Notes: a model not told the origin generated them from the letters alone. A stretch of 64,000 nucleotides of DNA from Nitrospira sp. (GCA_029194675.1 JARFXP010000003.1:124001-188000), one strand, 5' to 3'; shown: positions 26,500 through 36,718, counted from the stretch's first letter. Numbers and translations: made by a program.

Positions 26500-27816
26500 A
26501 TGAAAATGGAAGTGACCGAGTTAGGACCGATGAAACGCGCCTTGAAAATCGAGGTGCCAGCCGATGAGGTGACACAACAATTTTCACGAGCGTATTCGGA
26601 ACTCAACCGTCAGGTTCAGATTCCAGGGTTTCGACCAGGAAAAGCCCCTTTGACCATTCTAGAAAAACGCTATGCTAAGGCAGTGGAAGAAGATGTCATT
26701 CGCAAGCTCGTGCCGGATTTCTATGGTCGAGCCATCAAACAGGCTGGGATCAGTCCAGTAGTGGTGGATATTCCCCCTTTGGATCGGGTCAAAATCAAAA
26801 AAGACTCTCCGTTTACTTTCACGGCGACAGTCGAAATCAAACCCACGATCGACCTTCGTGACTATAAGCCCCCCAATCCTATTTCGCTCCAGGCTGACAA
26901 GCGCACGGTTGCGGAGGAACAGGTAGATCGTGCCATGGAGGTATTGCGCGAACAACAGGCCCGCCTGGATGCGGCCACACATGGCACGGTTTTAGCCGAA
27001 GGGAACTATGCCATTGTCGATCTCGAAGGATTCCTGGACGGAGCTCCTCTTGAAGGGACAAAGAAGGGGGGGCAGCTACATAGGGTGGGTTCGAGGGCCG
27101 CGTTGCTGGGGATTGAAATAGATGCTCACCTTATCGGAAGACAGGAAGGGGATGTCGTCGAGATTCCTCAGACCTATCCGGTAAGCCATCCGGACCAACG
27201 AGTTGCGGGAAAAACTGTCAGTTTTCGCCTAGTCATACAGGGAGTCAAGCAGAAGAAACTGCCCGCGCTTGACGATGAATTTGCCAAGGACTGCGGACCG
27301 TACGCATCGCTTCACGAGTTAAGGGAAAAGCTACGCGGTGAAATGGAAAATGCGCTCAAGAAGGATATCGAGGTGTCCTATAAGGACGCTCTTCTCAAAC
27401 GCCTCATCGACACCCATCATTTCGATCTTCCTGACACACTCGTAGAACGGGAGCTCAGCACGATTGTGCGGCAGAAATTACAAGCACGGCAGCGTGGCAA
27501 AGTCACCGATTCTCTCCCTGCGCCAGAGATGGAAGAACTGAAGCGGATTCGCGACGAACACCGTGAGGAGGCAAATCGTCGTGTGAAAGCCAGCTTGATT
27601 CTTGAGGCCATCGCTGAAAAAGAAGGCTTGTCGGTGAGCCAGGATGATCTGAACAATGAAGTGGTTCGACTAGCCACGGAGCTCAGGGTGCCGATGAACG
27701 ATCTCGTGAAAATGATCCAGGCTGGCGGTCAGGACTCCATTGAGGAATTACGCGCGAGGATCTTGGCCGACAAGGCACTGGATGTTGTCTATCGTCAAGC
27801 GGTCATTCAAGGATAG
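26500..27816 (+). CDS. tig: Trigger factor, ribosome-bound chaperone and prolyl isomerase
   Basis: 438 aa. The N-terminal ribosome-binding domain starts [20 protein letters not shown] and carries the signature [17 protein letters not shown] (the GFRxGK motif). The FKBP-type PPIase domain follows ([19 protein letters not shown]...), then the helical C-terminal chaperone arms. ATG at 26500 is chosen because the open frame upstream runs through the tRNA gene. It shields nascent chains at the ribosome exit. clpP begins 64 bases downstream, the common tig-clpP-clpX order. Confidence 0.96.
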   Translation: MKMEVTELGPMKRALKIEVPADEVTQQFSRAYSELNRQVQIPGFRPGKAPLTILEKRYAKAVEEDVIRKLVPDFYGRAIKQAGISPVVVDIPPLDRVKIKKDSPFTFTATVEIKPTIDLRDYKPPNPISLQADKRTVAEEQVDRAMEVLREQQARLDAATHGTVLAEGNYAIVDLEGFLDGAPLEGTKKGGQLHRVGSRAALLGIEIDAHLIGRQEGDVVEIPQTYPVSHPDQRVAGKTVSFRLVIQGVKQKKLPALDDEFAKDCGPYASLHELREKLRGEMENALKKDIEVSYKDALLKRLIDTHHFDLPDTLVERELSTIVRQKLQARQRGKVTDSLPAPEMEELKRIRDEHREEANRRVKASLILEAIAEKEGLSVSQDDLNNEVVRLATELRVPMNDLVKMIQAGGQDSIEELRARILADKALDVVYRQAVIQG

Positions 27817-27880
27817 GCGCGGTGATCGTTTCACGCGGATTCTGGCGGCCGGAAGTTGTCCAGGAAAGGAATTAAGCAAT

Positions 27881-28519
27881 ATGTTGGTTCCGATCGTAGT
27901 CGAGCAAACTAATCGAGGCGAACGAGCCTACGATATCTACTCACGCCTTCTCAAAGATCGCATCATTTTCCTTGGAGCCCCAATCGACGATGTTTTTGCC
28001 AACTTGGTGATTGCGCAGCTTCTCTTTCTTGAAGCGGAGGATCCGGAGAAAGATATCAATCTCTACGTCAATTCGCCGGGAGGTAGTGTGACAGCCGGAT
28101 TGGGCATCTACGATACCATGCAATATGTGAAGCCCCCTATCAATACCATCTGCCTCGGTCAGGCCGCCAGTATGGGAGCCCTCTTATTGACCGCCGGGAC
28201 AAAAGGCAAGCGGTTTGCCCTGCCCAACGCCCGGGTGATGATCCACCAACCGTTGGGTGGATTCCAAGGACAGGCGACGGAAATCGACATCCATGCTCGA
28301 GAAATTCTCAAAATTCGCGAACGTCTCAATGAAATCATGGCTAGACACACTGGGCAGCCGATTGAGAAGATCGCGCATGACACGGAACGGGACTATTTCA
28401 TGTCCGGCGAAGAAGCGAAGCGGTACGGTCTCATTGACGAGGTGATCACACGACCACCCAAATTTATGAAAGTCGTAGAATCCGGCGACGGGGCAAGAGA
28501 CGGGATCAAAGGCAAGTAA
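27881..28519 (+). CDS. clpP: ATP-dependent Clp protease proteolytic subunit
   Basis: 212 aa. Serine protease that forms the tetradecameric chamber fed by ClpX. The catalytic triad falls exactly at S97 (GQAASMGA), H122 (MIHQPLGG) and D171 (HDTERDYF). ATG at 27881 follows aggaaagga; the frame open upstream overlaps tig and is not the gene. 13 bases separate it from clpX. Confidence 0.97.
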   Translation: MLVPIVVEQTNRGERAYDIYSRLLKDRIIFLGAPIDDVFANLVIAQLLFLEAEDPEKDINLYVNSPGGSVTAGLGIYDTMQYVKPPINTICLGQAASMGALLLTAGTKGKRFALPNARVMIHQPLGGFQGQATEIDIHAREILKIRERLNEIMARHTGQPIEKIAHDTERDYFMSGEEAKRYGLIDEVITRPPKFMKVVESGDGARDGIKGK

Positions 28520-28532
28520 CACGGGAGGGTAC

Positions 28533-29789
28533 ATGGCCAAGCAAGAAAAAATGGATCGACACTTGCGATGTTCTTTCTGTGGGAAAAGCCGTGATGAGGT
28601 GCGAAAACTGATCGCTGGACCGACGGTGTATATCTGTGATGAATGCGTCAATCTTTGTAATGACATCATTGCGGAGGACTGGGAGGAAGCAAAAGAAGAA
28701 ATTTCGTCCAAACTCAAGAAGCCGACTGAAATCAAACATCACCTCGATCAGTACGTCATCGGGCAAGAGCGGGCTAAACGAATTCTGTCTGTGGCCGTGC
28801 ATAATCATTACAAGCGTATCTCGTCAAGGGAAAAGGGGGTCGATGATATCGAACTCCAGAAGGGCAATATTCTAATGGTGGGCCCAACCGGCACGGGGAA
28901 GACCCTCTTGGCCCAGACCTTGGCCAAGTATCTTGACGTCCCTTTTACCCTCGCTGATGCCACGACGCTGACAGAAGCTGGTTACGTTGGTGAAGATGTT
29001 GAGAATATCATTCTGAAGCTTTTGCAAGCTGCGGACTACGATGTAGAAAGGGCTGAGCGCGGGATCGTGTATATCGATGAAATCGATAAGATCAGTCGAA
29101 AAAGCGACAGCCCGTCTATTACACGGGATGTCTCCGGCGAAGGTGTTCAACAAGCCTTGCTGAAGCTGATCGAGGGCACAGTGGCAAATGTCCCGCCACA
29201 AGGAGGGAGAAAACATCCGCATCAAGAATTTATTCAGGTCAACACCAGCAATATTTTATTCATCTGTGGTGGAGCATTTGTCGGTTTAGAACAAATCATC
29301 GAACAGCGTCTGAATCGAAAAGCCATGGGATTCGGAGCTGAAATCCGGGGAAGAAGCGACGTTCGTTTGGGTGACCTTTTGGCTAAGGTTCAGCCCGAGG
29401 ATTTTTTGAAGTACGGCCTGATACCCGAATTCGTGGGACGGTTACCGGTCGTGGCCACGTTAGAGGAGTTGGATGAACGAGCTTTGATCCGTATCCTGAC
29501 CGAACCACGCAATGCCTTGACCAAGCAGTACGAAAAGTTGCTGTCGTTCGAAAAGGTCAAGCTCCGATTCACGGAAGGGGCGCTGGGGGCGGTAGCACGA
29601 AAAGCCTATGCGCAGAAAACCGGTGCCAGAGGCCTTCGGGCAATCCTTGAAGAAGTGATGCTTGACGTCATGTACGATGCCCCCTCTCAGAAAGAGATTG
29701 TCGAGGTAGTGATCACGGAAGATGCGATCTTGGGGAAGAACCAGCCGATCCGCATATTCGAACAGGAAAAGGACGCTAAGACGGCGTAA
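28533..29789 (+). CDS. clpX: Clp protease ATP-binding subunit ClpX
   Basis: A 418-aa AAA+ unfoldase. It has an N-terminal C4 zinc-binding domain ([11 protein letters not shown] ... CDECVNLC), Walker A GPTGTGKT, Walker B YIDEIDK, and the pore loops and RGLR sensor-2-type sequence ([14 protein letters not shown]) that distinguish ClpX from other Clp ATPases. It delivers substrates to ClpP from the adjacent gene. The gggaggg ribosome site precedes the ATG. Confidence 0.97.
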   Translation: MAKQEKMDRHLRCSFCGKSRDEVRKLIAGPTVYICDECVNLCNDIIAEDWEEAKEEISSKLKKPTEIKHHLDQYVIGQERAKRILSVAVHNHYKRISSREKGVDDIELQKGNILMVGPTGTGKTLLAQTLAKYLDVPFTLADATTLTEAGYVGEDVENIILKLLQAADYDVERAERGIVYIDEIDKISRKSDSPSITRDVSGEGVQQALLKLIEGTVANVPPQGGRKHPHQEFIQVNTSNILFICGGAFVGLEQIIEQRLNRKAMGFGAEIRGRSDVRLGDLLAKVQPEDFLKYGLIPEFVGRLPVVATLEELDERALIRILTEPRNALTKQYEKLLSFEKVKLRFTEGALGAVARKAYAQKTGARGLRAILEEVMLDVMYDAPSQKEIVEVVITEDAILGKNQPIRIFEQEKDAKTA

Positions 29790-29964
29790 AAGCTGAAGGT
29801 TCCATACACGCTCGGCCTTCACCTATAGCTCGTTAGGAGGTCGAATCGATCGTTTCTCCCCCGCCAGACTGCTGTTCTCTCTCTTGTCTAAACACCGTGA
29901 TCTTCCTCGACAATCAGAAACCCCGAGCTATACTTTCCTCGTGCGTGTGTCGGATGGAGGGCTT

Positions 29965-30483
29965 GTGAAGTACCCTGTTTCATCGAGCCTTAGGCACAAA
30001 GGCAAAGTCATCGAACTTGACGGGGCACGTGAAATGGTCGTCTTGTTGGGAGTCAACGGGGATGTCATCGGCAGCCTGTCCTGGGACTTTGTCATTGATC
30101 AAATTCTTGCCTATCGTAAGATATCAGTTCAAAGGGAAGACCGGTCAGAGCCTCGCATTTCGCTCACGTTCCGGGTGCGCTACAACAGTCCAGAGGGACC
30201 GAGATTCGAAAGTCGAGCAGGTGGTATTGGTGGAGGAGGCTTGTTCATCGAAAGCCAGACCCCACTTCCTGTAGGGACTAGATTGGCTATGGAGTTTTCG
30301 CTTCCGGAGAAATCCGAGGAATGGATGCCGGCGACCGGAACCGTCGCCTGGGTTTGTCCGAAAGCCGACCAATATACGTTCAGTCCTGGAATGGGAGTAC
30401 GGTTCACTGAGATAGCGGCGGATGTCCGCGATCGAATCCACGAGTTAGTGAAATCACTCCAGAACATGGGTCACGCAGCCTAA
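29965..30483 (+). CDS. PilZ-domain protein 1
   Basis: 172 aa from the GTG at 29965, which follows ggaggg. This start aligns with the downstream paralogue (KYPVSSSLRHKGK against TFPVVSTAGHQGK) and gives both proteins the same length; a longer frame begins with TTG at 29884 without a ribosome site. The N-terminal ~65 residues form a small beta domain (GKVIELDGAREMVVLLGVNG). The PilZ domain follows with the first c-di-GMP motif RSEPR (RxxxR). The second motif, normally D/N-x-S-x-x-G, reads GGIGGGGLFIE. It may therefore be a weak or non-binding PilZ. Followed by its paralogue after 48 bases. Confidence 0.85.
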   Translation: MKYPVSSSLRHKGKVIELDGAREMVVLLGVNGDVIGSLSWDFVIDQILAYRKISVQREDRSEPRISLTFRVRYNSPEGPRFESRAGGIGGGGLFIESQTPLPVGTRLAMEFSLPEKSEEWMPATGTVAWVCPKADQYTFSPGMGVRFTEIAADVRDRIHELVKSLQNMGHAA

Positions 30484-30531
30484 TTCCAGTCCTGACTTAG
30501 ACTACCCAGAAAAGGGAAAAGGAATGGACCT

Positions 30532-31050
30532 ATGACGTTTCCTGTCGTTTCCACTGCCGGACATCAGGGGAAATCACTCGTTGTGGATTCTGGGCGAGAG
30601 ACGATCAACATACACGATACCTCGGGCCAGCTTTTGGGCAGCATGTCATGGGGAGCAATTATCGAGCGCGTACTGGTCAGCGGTGAGGATGACCGGTTTG
30701 CCCATTGTCGTACCCAGCCTCGCGCGCCTCTTGCCCTGAAGGTCCGGTATACGACGCCAGAAGGGAAGCAGTTCGACAGTCTAACCGGGGGAATCGGCGG
30801 CGGTGGGCTCTTTATCGAAAGCGGCGCCCCTCTCAGTCCGGGCACCGAGCTGACGGTCGAATTTGCGCTCCCGGATCGGCCGTGGGACAGGCTGAAAGCG
30901 AAGGCGAAGGTCGCCTGGGTCCGCAATAAGCCGGAGCGATATCTTTTGTTTCCAGGCATGGGCATTCAGTTCGTGGAATTGGAGAGGAAGGTACAGGAGC
31001 AACTGGTCGGACTGGTTGAGGCCTTGAATCGAAGCCGAAACCCCTCGTGA
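30532..31050 (+). CDS. PilZ-domain protein 2 (paralogue)
   Basis: 172 aa, a tandem paralogue of the preceding gene with the same two-part layout: an N-terminal beta domain (GKSLVVDSGRETINIHDTSG) and PilZ domain. RTQPR supplies the RxxxR motif and GGIGGGGLFIESGAPLSPG replaces the usual second motif. The C-terminal helix is QEQLVGLVEALNRS. Such proteins act as c-di-GMP effectors in motility or polysaccharide control; what these two do is unknown. An aagga site lies upstream of the ATG. Confidence 0.87.
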   Translation: MTFPVVSTAGHQGKSLVVDSGRETINIHDTSGQLLGSMSWGAIIERVLVSGEDDRFAHCRTQPRAPLALKVRYTTPEGKQFDSLTGGIGGGGLFIESGAPLSPGTELTVEFALPDRPWDRLKAKAKVAWVRNKPERYLLFPGMGIQFVELERKVQEQLVGLVEALNRSRNPS

Positions 31051-31190
31051 GACAAGCCAGCCTATTCTGATAGCATGTCACGTTCAGACGGTCGCTCTAT
31101 CGGGCAATGCCGATCATTTGGCCGACGTCAATCCGTCCCCCAAGAACCGAAGCCAGTAAACTGCTTTCGCCGGGACGGATGAGATGAAAA

Positions 31191-31991
31191 TCACGCAGAT
31201 TTTTGGGGATCCTCTTGCACCTGCGGTAGTTCTTTAGCCGCTTCGATGGATTGCTGGATTTCGTTCTTGGCTGCGGCCATTTCGGCCTGAATCGTAGATA
31301 TCTGAGGATCGACGCTATTTCGAACTTCGGTCACGGCTTGTCGGTACGTTCGCACGACCTCTCCGAGACCTTCACCGAGATGCTGCAGATCATCGGGCGA
31401 TACTCCAGCCACTGATTGTGCCTGTTTAGCTTTGAGTGCAGCTTGTTGTGCTTGCACGCGGGCGACAGCATTCTTATTGATGATCGCTGAAGGACGTTTG
31501 GGGGTCACTTTTGCTTGAGAACCAGCCGGCAAAGGTGGGTATGAAGCGTGAGTCCTCGGAGGTGGAGCGGCAGCCCGTTCCTCCATCGATAGCACCTGGT
31601 TTGAGGCAGAGGCCGACGCTTGATTTGGGGGAAGAGCGGATATTTGCGGAGGCTGAGGGTTTGTATTGTACAACAACGAGGCAGTGGTGCCGGGTGTCTG
31701 TTCCGGACCAAGGGCACGGGGAGTATTTGGCCTAGCCATTGCCGGCAATGATCCTACGGTCTGAGGCCGTGTCGCTGCAATGTTTGCCGGAGTCTGAAGT
31801 GCTTGTGGCGGCTCGGTTTCTTGTGGGGCCTGACTTGAGGAGGCCTGGGGCACTTCAGTGACTTCTCTTCTAAACCCTTTCAATGCCTTGCCGACGCCCT
31901 CGCCGATTTGCGGCAGACGGCCCGCTCCGAAGATGATCAGCACGATGACCAGAATGATAATGAGTTCCGAGAAACCCATGGTGCCGAACAT
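31191..31991 (-). CDS. tatA: TatA/TatB-like twin-arginine translocase subunit with long C-terminus
   Basis: 266 aa. Residues 1-45 are a textbook TatA/B start: a transmembrane helix (FSELIIILVIVLIIFGAGRL) with the F-G hinge and the amphipathic helix PQIGEGVGKALKGFRREV. A ~150-residue proline/glutamine/alanine-rich linker follows, then a C-terminal helical region (LGEGLGEVVRTYRQAVTEV ... STIQAEMAAAKNEIQQSIEA) that reads like a second amphipathic or coiled-coil copy. TatA is usually 60-90 aa and TatB up to about 170, so this is unusually long. It could be TatA, TatB or a derived protein. No tatC is adjacent. Confidence 0.8.
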   Translation of the reverse strand: MFGTMGFSELIIILVIVLIIFGAGRLPQIGEGVGKALKGFRREVTEVPQASSSQAPQETEPPQALQTPANIAATRPQTVGSLPAMARPNTPRALGPEQTPGTTASLLYNTNPQPPQISALPPNQASASASNQVLSMEERAAAPPPRTHASYPPLPAGSQAKVTPKRPSAIINKNAVARVQAQQAALKAKQAQSVAGVSPDDLQHLGEGLGEVVRTYRQAVTEVRNSVDPQISTIQAEMAAAKNEIQQSIEAAKELPQVQEDPQKSA

Positions 31992-32103
31992 GTACGGCCT
32001 CGCATGTGATTAGGGAAGGTATCCCTGCCCGATGAGTGAATCTAGCCGCCTCTTAGACATAGTGTCAAGAAAGGGTCAGAGCAGAACGGTGAGATATGAA
32101 AAG

Positions 32104-33306
32104 TCAGAGAAGAGCCATGATTTCGGTTTGAAGCGGTAAGCCATGCACGACGGCTTCTCGATCCGATATGTAGACATCAAGCTCACTCCTAATCCCAAAC
32201 TCTCCCGGCAGGTAGATTCCGGGTTCGATAGAAAAGCAAGTTCTCGGCAGGAGCCGACGATCGTCCTGAGTTTCCAGGTTGTCGATATTGGCTCCATTAC
32301 CATGGACTTCCTCACCGATCGAGTGGCCGGTTCGATGAATGAAGAAGTCACCGTAGCCGGCCGCTCGAATCGTATTGCGGCAGATATCATCGACTTCCCA
32401 TCCGCAAGGAAATCGGCCTGTAGCCACCTGATCTTGGACAAACGACAGGGCCGCATCGCGTCCGCGCCGGACATGTTCAAAGATCATGCGCTGCTTTGCC
32501 GGGACGTCCCTACCGGTATAGCCTGTCCAAGTGATATCTCCATAGACCGAGCCCGGTGCCGTTCGTTTTGCCCATAAATCGATCAGAACCAAATTGTCGC
32601 GCGTGATGAGTGAAGAGCCTGACTCAGTCGGTCCATAATGTGGATCGGCACTATGGCCATCAACAGCTGCAATCGGAGCACTGGACGTCATCATGCCCGC
32701 ATCGCGAATACGTGTGAGCATAAACTGTTGGAGGTCATATTCAGATAACGGACGTTCGTTGGTGAGACAAGACGCCACATGGGCGAAGGCCTCGTCGACG
32801 ATGTTCCTGAGCGTCGTCACGGCGTACCGATGCGATTCCAGTTGTTCATCCGTCCAGACTGCCTCGAATCGTTGGACGAGATCAGCCGATGAGACCACAT
32901 CCAACCCAAAACTTCGAATCAGCTCGACGGTGCCTGCATCAACTCTGGACAGATATGGAACAGCGTTGAACGGTGAGTACTGCATGGCGATTCGCTGTCG
33001 ACCTTGCAACAGGGAGGCCAATAACAGACGTTGCTGTTGCCATGAGACGTACTGCTGGACCTGACCCGGTAACTCATCCAGCACATGTGGTTCGATCCTG
33101 TGCAGGAGTTTGACCGGTTCCCCCGACGTAGGGATCCAATAGTACCAGCGCCGAGTGACATGCCGGGTCGGATCAAGGAGCAGGACCCGATAAGCGAGCG
33201 GGTCACTGCCGCGAAAGTCGTAGAAAAGCCATCCATCTATCGTGTCCATGTCCCGGAGTGCTTCTTGGATCGCAGCGATCCGCGTTTGGTGGGCCACGTC
33301 GCTCAT
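32104..33306 (-). CDS. M24-family metallopeptidase (Xaa-Pro aminopeptidase-like)
   Basis: 400 aa. It has an N-terminal creatinase-like domain (about 1-160) and a pita-bread M24 domain. The five metal ligands are visible: Asp in LVLIDLWAKR, Asp in VYGDITWTGY, His in HRTGHSIGEEVHG, Glu in CFSIEPGIY and Glu in IRSELDVYIS. The family removes N-terminal residues preceding proline or hydrolyses related dipeptides, using two divalent metals. It has no signal peptide, so cytoplasmic. Substrate not predictable. Monocistronic, divergent from the 33378 gene. Confidence 0.9.
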   Translation of the reverse strand: MSDVAHQTRIAAIQEALRDMDTIDGWLFYDFRGSDPLAYRVLLLDPTRHVTRRWYYWIPTSGEPVKLLHRIEPHVLDELPGQVQQYVSWQQQRLLLASLLQGRQRIAMQYSPFNAVPYLSRVDAGTVELIRSFGLDVVSSADLVQRFEAVWTDEQLESHRYAVTTLRNIVDEAFAHVASCLTNERPLSEYDLQQFMLTRIRDAGMMTSSAPIAAVDGHSADPHYGPTESGSSLITRDNLVLIDLWAKRTAPGSVYGDITWTGYTGRDVPAKQRMIFEHVRRGRDAALSFVQDQVATGRFPCGWEVDDICRNTIRAAGYGDFFIHRTGHSIGEEVHGNGANIDNLETQDDRRLLPRTCFSIEPGIYLPGEFGIRSELDVYISDREAVVHGLPLQTEIMALL

Positions 33307-33377
33307 GGGTTTCTATCTTACAGGGGCGTCCATCAAGCCCTCAAGTTTCCGTGTGATTCATGGTACAATAGCGCCCC

Positions 33378-33848
33378 ATGATTCCAGAATCAGCTCGAGA
33401 TGTCCCATCTTATCGAGTCACGTTCTTCTTCGGGCCTGAGTCGGTTGAGGGACAACCCGACATGCTGGCCTGTGTGTTCAACGTGAAAAAACGGAGTTGG
33501 AAAGCGGGTATTCAGGTCTCTGTCGAGATGAGGACCGACCAACTGTCGGTTCTTCGACGGAAAATGTGCCTTGCTGATCGACTCGCGAAAAGTTTGACGG
33601 CACTCGACCCCCGTGAGCATCCTCACTATCAAGAACGCATAACAGAGTGCTTTGCACAAGCGGTTTGTTGGTGCAAACTTGATCTCAGGCTGCAAGCGGG
33701 TCTGGCCCAAGAAAATCAGCGAATCCAAGCCGATGAGTTGATAATCGAGCTGGATCAGGAAGCCAGCAATCGCGTAGACTATGTTCTCGCCTACATCTTG
33801 GGAGAGTTGGATCTGGTCCCTGAACGTTCGGTATCATCATCCTGTTAA
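33378..33848 (+). CDS. Conserved-looking hypothetical protein
   Basis: 156 aa, soluble, no signal peptide. It starts MIPESARDVPSYRVTFFFGP and has a mixed alpha/beta beginning (VTFFFGPESVEGQPDMLACV, FNVKKRSWKAGIQVSVEMR) and a helical second half (LDLRLQAGLAQENQRIQADE). I do not recognise a family. It is divergent from the M24 peptidase, with 71 bases between them, so both could share a control region. Confidence 0.65.
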   Translation: MIPESARDVPSYRVTFFFGPESVEGQPDMLACVFNVKKRSWKAGIQVSVEMRTDQLSVLRRKMCLADRLAKSLTALDPREHPHYQERITECFAQAVCWCKLDLRLQAGLAQENQRIQADELIIELDQEASNRVDYVLAYILGELDLVPERSVSSSC

Positions 33849-33967
33849 TGTCGAGGTTCATCGGGGTTGCATTCAGCACCGAATTTGTTATAACGCATGC
33901 CGTGGCTAGTGTATGATCGTTCATGCATCCCATCGTTGTCCCTTTGAAAAGGAAGGAGGCGCTTCAC

Positions 33968-34357
33968 GTGAGACTCCCAATGGTGATTCTCTTCGTTGTC
34001 ATTACCTACTGTTCGATGCTTGTCGCACCGGCTTGGAGTCAGTCGTCGTCCGCTGACACACAACAAGGGACGGCTAACGGGGCCGGCATGGGAGCTGCCG
34101 CAGCTGTCTCTACAATCCTGTATTTCCCGTTTAAAGCGGCATTTGCCATCGGAGGTGGACTAGTCGGTGGGCTCGCTTATCTTTTTTCGGGATTTAGTGA
34201 ACCAACGGCGAAGAGTGTTTGGATCCCCAGTATGTATGGCACCTATGTCATTACTCCGGAGCATCTCAACGGCGATGTTCCGGTACGGTTCCTGGGCGTT
34301 GCGGCCGAAAGTGAGGCGATGCCAACTCAGCCTGCAGCGCCTGCGGCGACAAACTAG
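33968..34357 (+). CDS. Secreted or envelope small protein
   Basis: 129 aa from GTG 33968, which has an excellent aaggagg ribosome site 8 bases upstream; the ATG at 33923 lacks one. Signal peptide: RLPMVILFVVITYCSMLVAP then AWSQ, cleavage likely after AWS or SQS. The mature part has a glycine/alanine-rich hydrophobic segment (FKAAFAIGGGLVGGLAYLFS) that may span or lie in the membrane, and ends in a proline/alanine tail. Function unknown. Confidence 0.7.
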   Translation: MRLPMVILFVVITYCSMLVAPAWSQSSSADTQQGTANGAGMGAAAAVSTILYFPFKAAFAIGGGLVGGLAYLFSGFSEPTAKSVWIPSMYGTYVITPEHLNGDVPVRFLGVAAESEAMPTQPAAPAATN

Positions 34358-34371
34358 TCTGCTCATCGAGC

Positions 34372-35112
34372 ATGAAACCTGTCATTGGCGTGACCTCAGA
34401 TTTTAATGCCGGTGACAGGAAGGACATGGGCGGGCATGAGCCGACCTACTTCTTGCGGGCTCGGTACATCCGAGCCGTTGAAGAACTCGGCGGTATTCCT
34501 CTGATCCTTCCGTTAGTAGCGGAACCGTCTGCCCGACGACGGCTTCTTGACCGTGTCGATGGGCTGCTCATCACTGGCAGCGGACCGGACCTTCCACCGC
34601 ATCTCTACGGAGAGCAGCAGCGCTACAAATTTCCGCTCGTGAGTGAGCGCCGCGCCGACTTTGAGTTGGAATTAGTCCATCAAGCAAGGAAACGGGATCT
34701 CCCGCTCCTGGGAATCTGTGGAGGGATGCAGACCGTGAATGTCGCCTGTGGAGGGAGTCTGTATCAGGACATTCCCGCACAAGTCCCCGGCGCGTTGGAT
34801 CATCGCCAAAAAGCGAAGGCGGTCCATGTCGCTCACCCTGTGACTGTGGCGCCCAAGAGCCTCTTGAACAAGGTGGTCGCAAAGAGCAAGCTCATGGTGA
34901 ATAGTTCCCATCACCAATCGGTCAAGATAGTCGCGCCGTCGCTGAAAGCGAGTGCCGTGGCACCCGATGGGATTATAGAAGCGATCGAATCCGTCCCGCA
35001 TCGATTTCTACTCGCGATCCAATGGCACCCGGAATTCTTGTTCGAACGGCATGCGGTCCATCGTCGGTTGTTTGAAGCCCTGTTACGGGCGGCTCGCCGG
35101 ACGCGTGCATGA
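34372..35112 (+). CDS. Class I glutamine amidotransferase-like hydrolase (peptidase C26)
   Basis: 246 aa, similar to gamma-glutamyl-GABA hydrolase PuuD. The nucleophile is the Cys in LGICGGMQTVNVA; the catalytic His and Glu are in AIQWHPEFLF. GLLITGSGPDLPPHLYG gives the upstream family block. These enzymes cleave gamma-glutamyl amides; the exact substrate is unknown and no other putrescine-pathway genes are nearby. It starts 14 bases after the secreted-protein gene, so the two may be co-transcribed. Confidence 0.9.
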   Translation: MKPVIGVTSDFNAGDRKDMGGHEPTYFLRARYIRAVEELGGIPLILPLVAEPSARRRLLDRVDGLLITGSGPDLPPHLYGEQQRYKFPLVSERRADFELELVHQARKRDLPLLGICGGMQTVNVACGGSLYQDIPAQVPGALDHRQKAKAVHVAHPVTVAPKSLLNKVVAKSKLMVNSSHHQSVKIVAPSLKASAVAPDGIIEAIESVPHRFLLAIQWHPEFLFERHAVHRRLFEALLRAARRTRA

Positions 35113-35181
35113 TCGCTCTGGACCGTTCCAACAATCACAACCACCTTGTTCCTATGGTTCCCTGCTACACTTTGACCTCAG

Positions 35182-36693
35182 ATGGAGCCGCAGCCCATTG
35201 ACCCCGTCACGGCGAATCCTGACAGGGTGGGATCGAGCGAAACCGTGAGCAGCCGACTTTTCAGGACGAAGCCAATAGATCAAATCCTGGCCGATGCCGA
35301 CCATCCGGAGCATCGGCTCAAGAAAACATTGACGGCGTGGGATCTCACGGCGCTTGGGATCGGCGCGATTATTGGAACCGGTATTTTCGTCCTGATCGGT
35401 ACCGCCATAGTCGGTGATGCGCATAGACCGGGAGCCGGACCGGGAATCATCCTCTCCTTCATTCTCTCCGGCGTCACCTGTGCGTTAGCGGCGCTGTGTT
35501 ATGCCGAATTTGCAGCGATGATCCCGGTCGCGGGGTCAGCATACACTTTTTCTTACGCCACCCTGGGTGAGTTTCTTGCCTGGCTCACGGGATGGAATCT
35601 GATTCTGGAATACGGTGTGGCGTGCGTAGCGGTTGCCATCGGCTGGTCCGGGTATTTTAATAAGTTACTGAAGCTTGCGGGCCTGGAACTGCCCTATTGG
35701 GCAATCAATCCACCGCATTGGGCGGGGGGCCCGGAGGGAAGTATTGCCAATTTTCCGGCTGCGATCATCGTCTTGTTGATCACGGCCCTCCTCGTGATAG
35801 GGATCAAAGAAAGTGCGCGTGTGGCCGGTCTGATCGTGCTCCTCAAACTGGGGGTGATTCTGTTCTTCATCGCGGTTGGGGCTCCCGCTGTCAACGTCGA
35901 TAATTGGATGCCTTTCATGCCCAACGGCTTCGAGGGGGTGCGGGCCGCCGCCGCCATCATCTTTTTTGCCTATATCGGGTTTGATGCGGTCTCGACTGCT
36001 GCAGAAGAGGCCTGTAACCCTCAACGAGATGTTCCGATCGGTATCATTAGCTCGCTGGCTATTTGTATGGTGCTCTATATTTCCGTGGCAGCCGTGATTA
36101 CCGGCCTGGTCCCCGTATCCCAAATCGACATTTATGCCCCGGTGGCCGAAGCGCTGAACCTCGTGGGATTCAAATGGGGCGCCACCATTGTCGCCATCGG
36201 GGCTGTGGCGGGTATTACGAGCGTATTGGTCGTGATGATGCTGGGACAAATTCGTGTTTTCTTTGCCATGTCGCGCGATCAACTCCTAAGCCCCGGACTG
36301 TCCAAAGTCCATCCGACGTTTGGGACCCCGCATCGCGCGACCATTCTAACCGGAGTCGCCGTCGCAATTCTTTCAGCATTCTTTCAGATAGGGGAAGCAG
36401 CCGATATGACCAACATTGGGACCTTCTTTGCCTTTGTGTTGGTGTGCCTGGGCGTGATGCTGCTCCGGTACACGAAGCCGGACCGCCCTCGTCCTTTTCG
36501 TCTTCCCTTGATGCCTCTCGTGCCTATTTTGAGCATAACGGCATGTCTTTACCTGATGGCTGGTTTGCCTTGGGCGACTTGGATCCGTTTTGTGGTATGG
36601 ACTATCATCGGCATTCTCGTGTATGCCGCTTATGGGATAAAACATAGCAAGCTTGCCACACAGGCCGTCAACAGTGGCTCGCTGTCACGATGA
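35182..36693 (+). CDS. APC-superfamily amino-acid permease (CAT-like)
   Basis: A 503-aa inner-membrane transporter with about 12-14 predicted helices. The first-helix signature is LTALGIGAIIGTGIFVLIGT, followed by AGPGIILSFILSGVTCALAA and YAEFAAMIPVAGSAYTFSYA, which is typical of the cationic amino-acid transporter branch of the APC superfamily. An N-terminal amphipathic stretch RTKPIDQILADADHPEHRL is also typical. The substrate cannot be told from sequence alone. It lies 69 bases after the C26 hydrolase on the same strand, perhaps supplying or recovering amino compounds related to it. Confidence 0.9.
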   Translation: MEPQPIDPVTANPDRVGSSETVSSRLFRTKPIDQILADADHPEHRLKKTLTAWDLTALGIGAIIGTGIFVLIGTAIVGDAHRPGAGPGIILSFILSGVTCALAALCYAEFAAMIPVAGSAYTFSYATLGEFLAWLTGWNLILEYGVACVAVAIGWSGYFNKLLKLAGLELPYWAINPPHWAGGPEGSIANFPAAIIVLLITALLVIGIKESARVAGLIVLLKLGVILFFIAVGAPAVNVDNWMPFMPNGFEGVRAAAAIIFFAYIGFDAVSTAAEEACNPQRDVPIGIISSLAICMVLYISVAAVITGLVPVSQIDIYAPVAEALNLVGFKWGATIVAIGAVAGITSVLVVMMLGQIRVFFAMSRDQLLSPGLSKVHPTFGTPHRATILTGVAVAILSAFFQIGEAADMTNIGTFFAFVLVCLGVMLLRYTKPDRPRPFRLPLMPLVPILSITACLYLMAGLPWATWIRFVVWTIIGILVYAAYGIKHSKLATQAVNSGSLSR

Positions 36694-36718
36694 ATTAGAA
36701 GGCAATACTCGACGGAGG

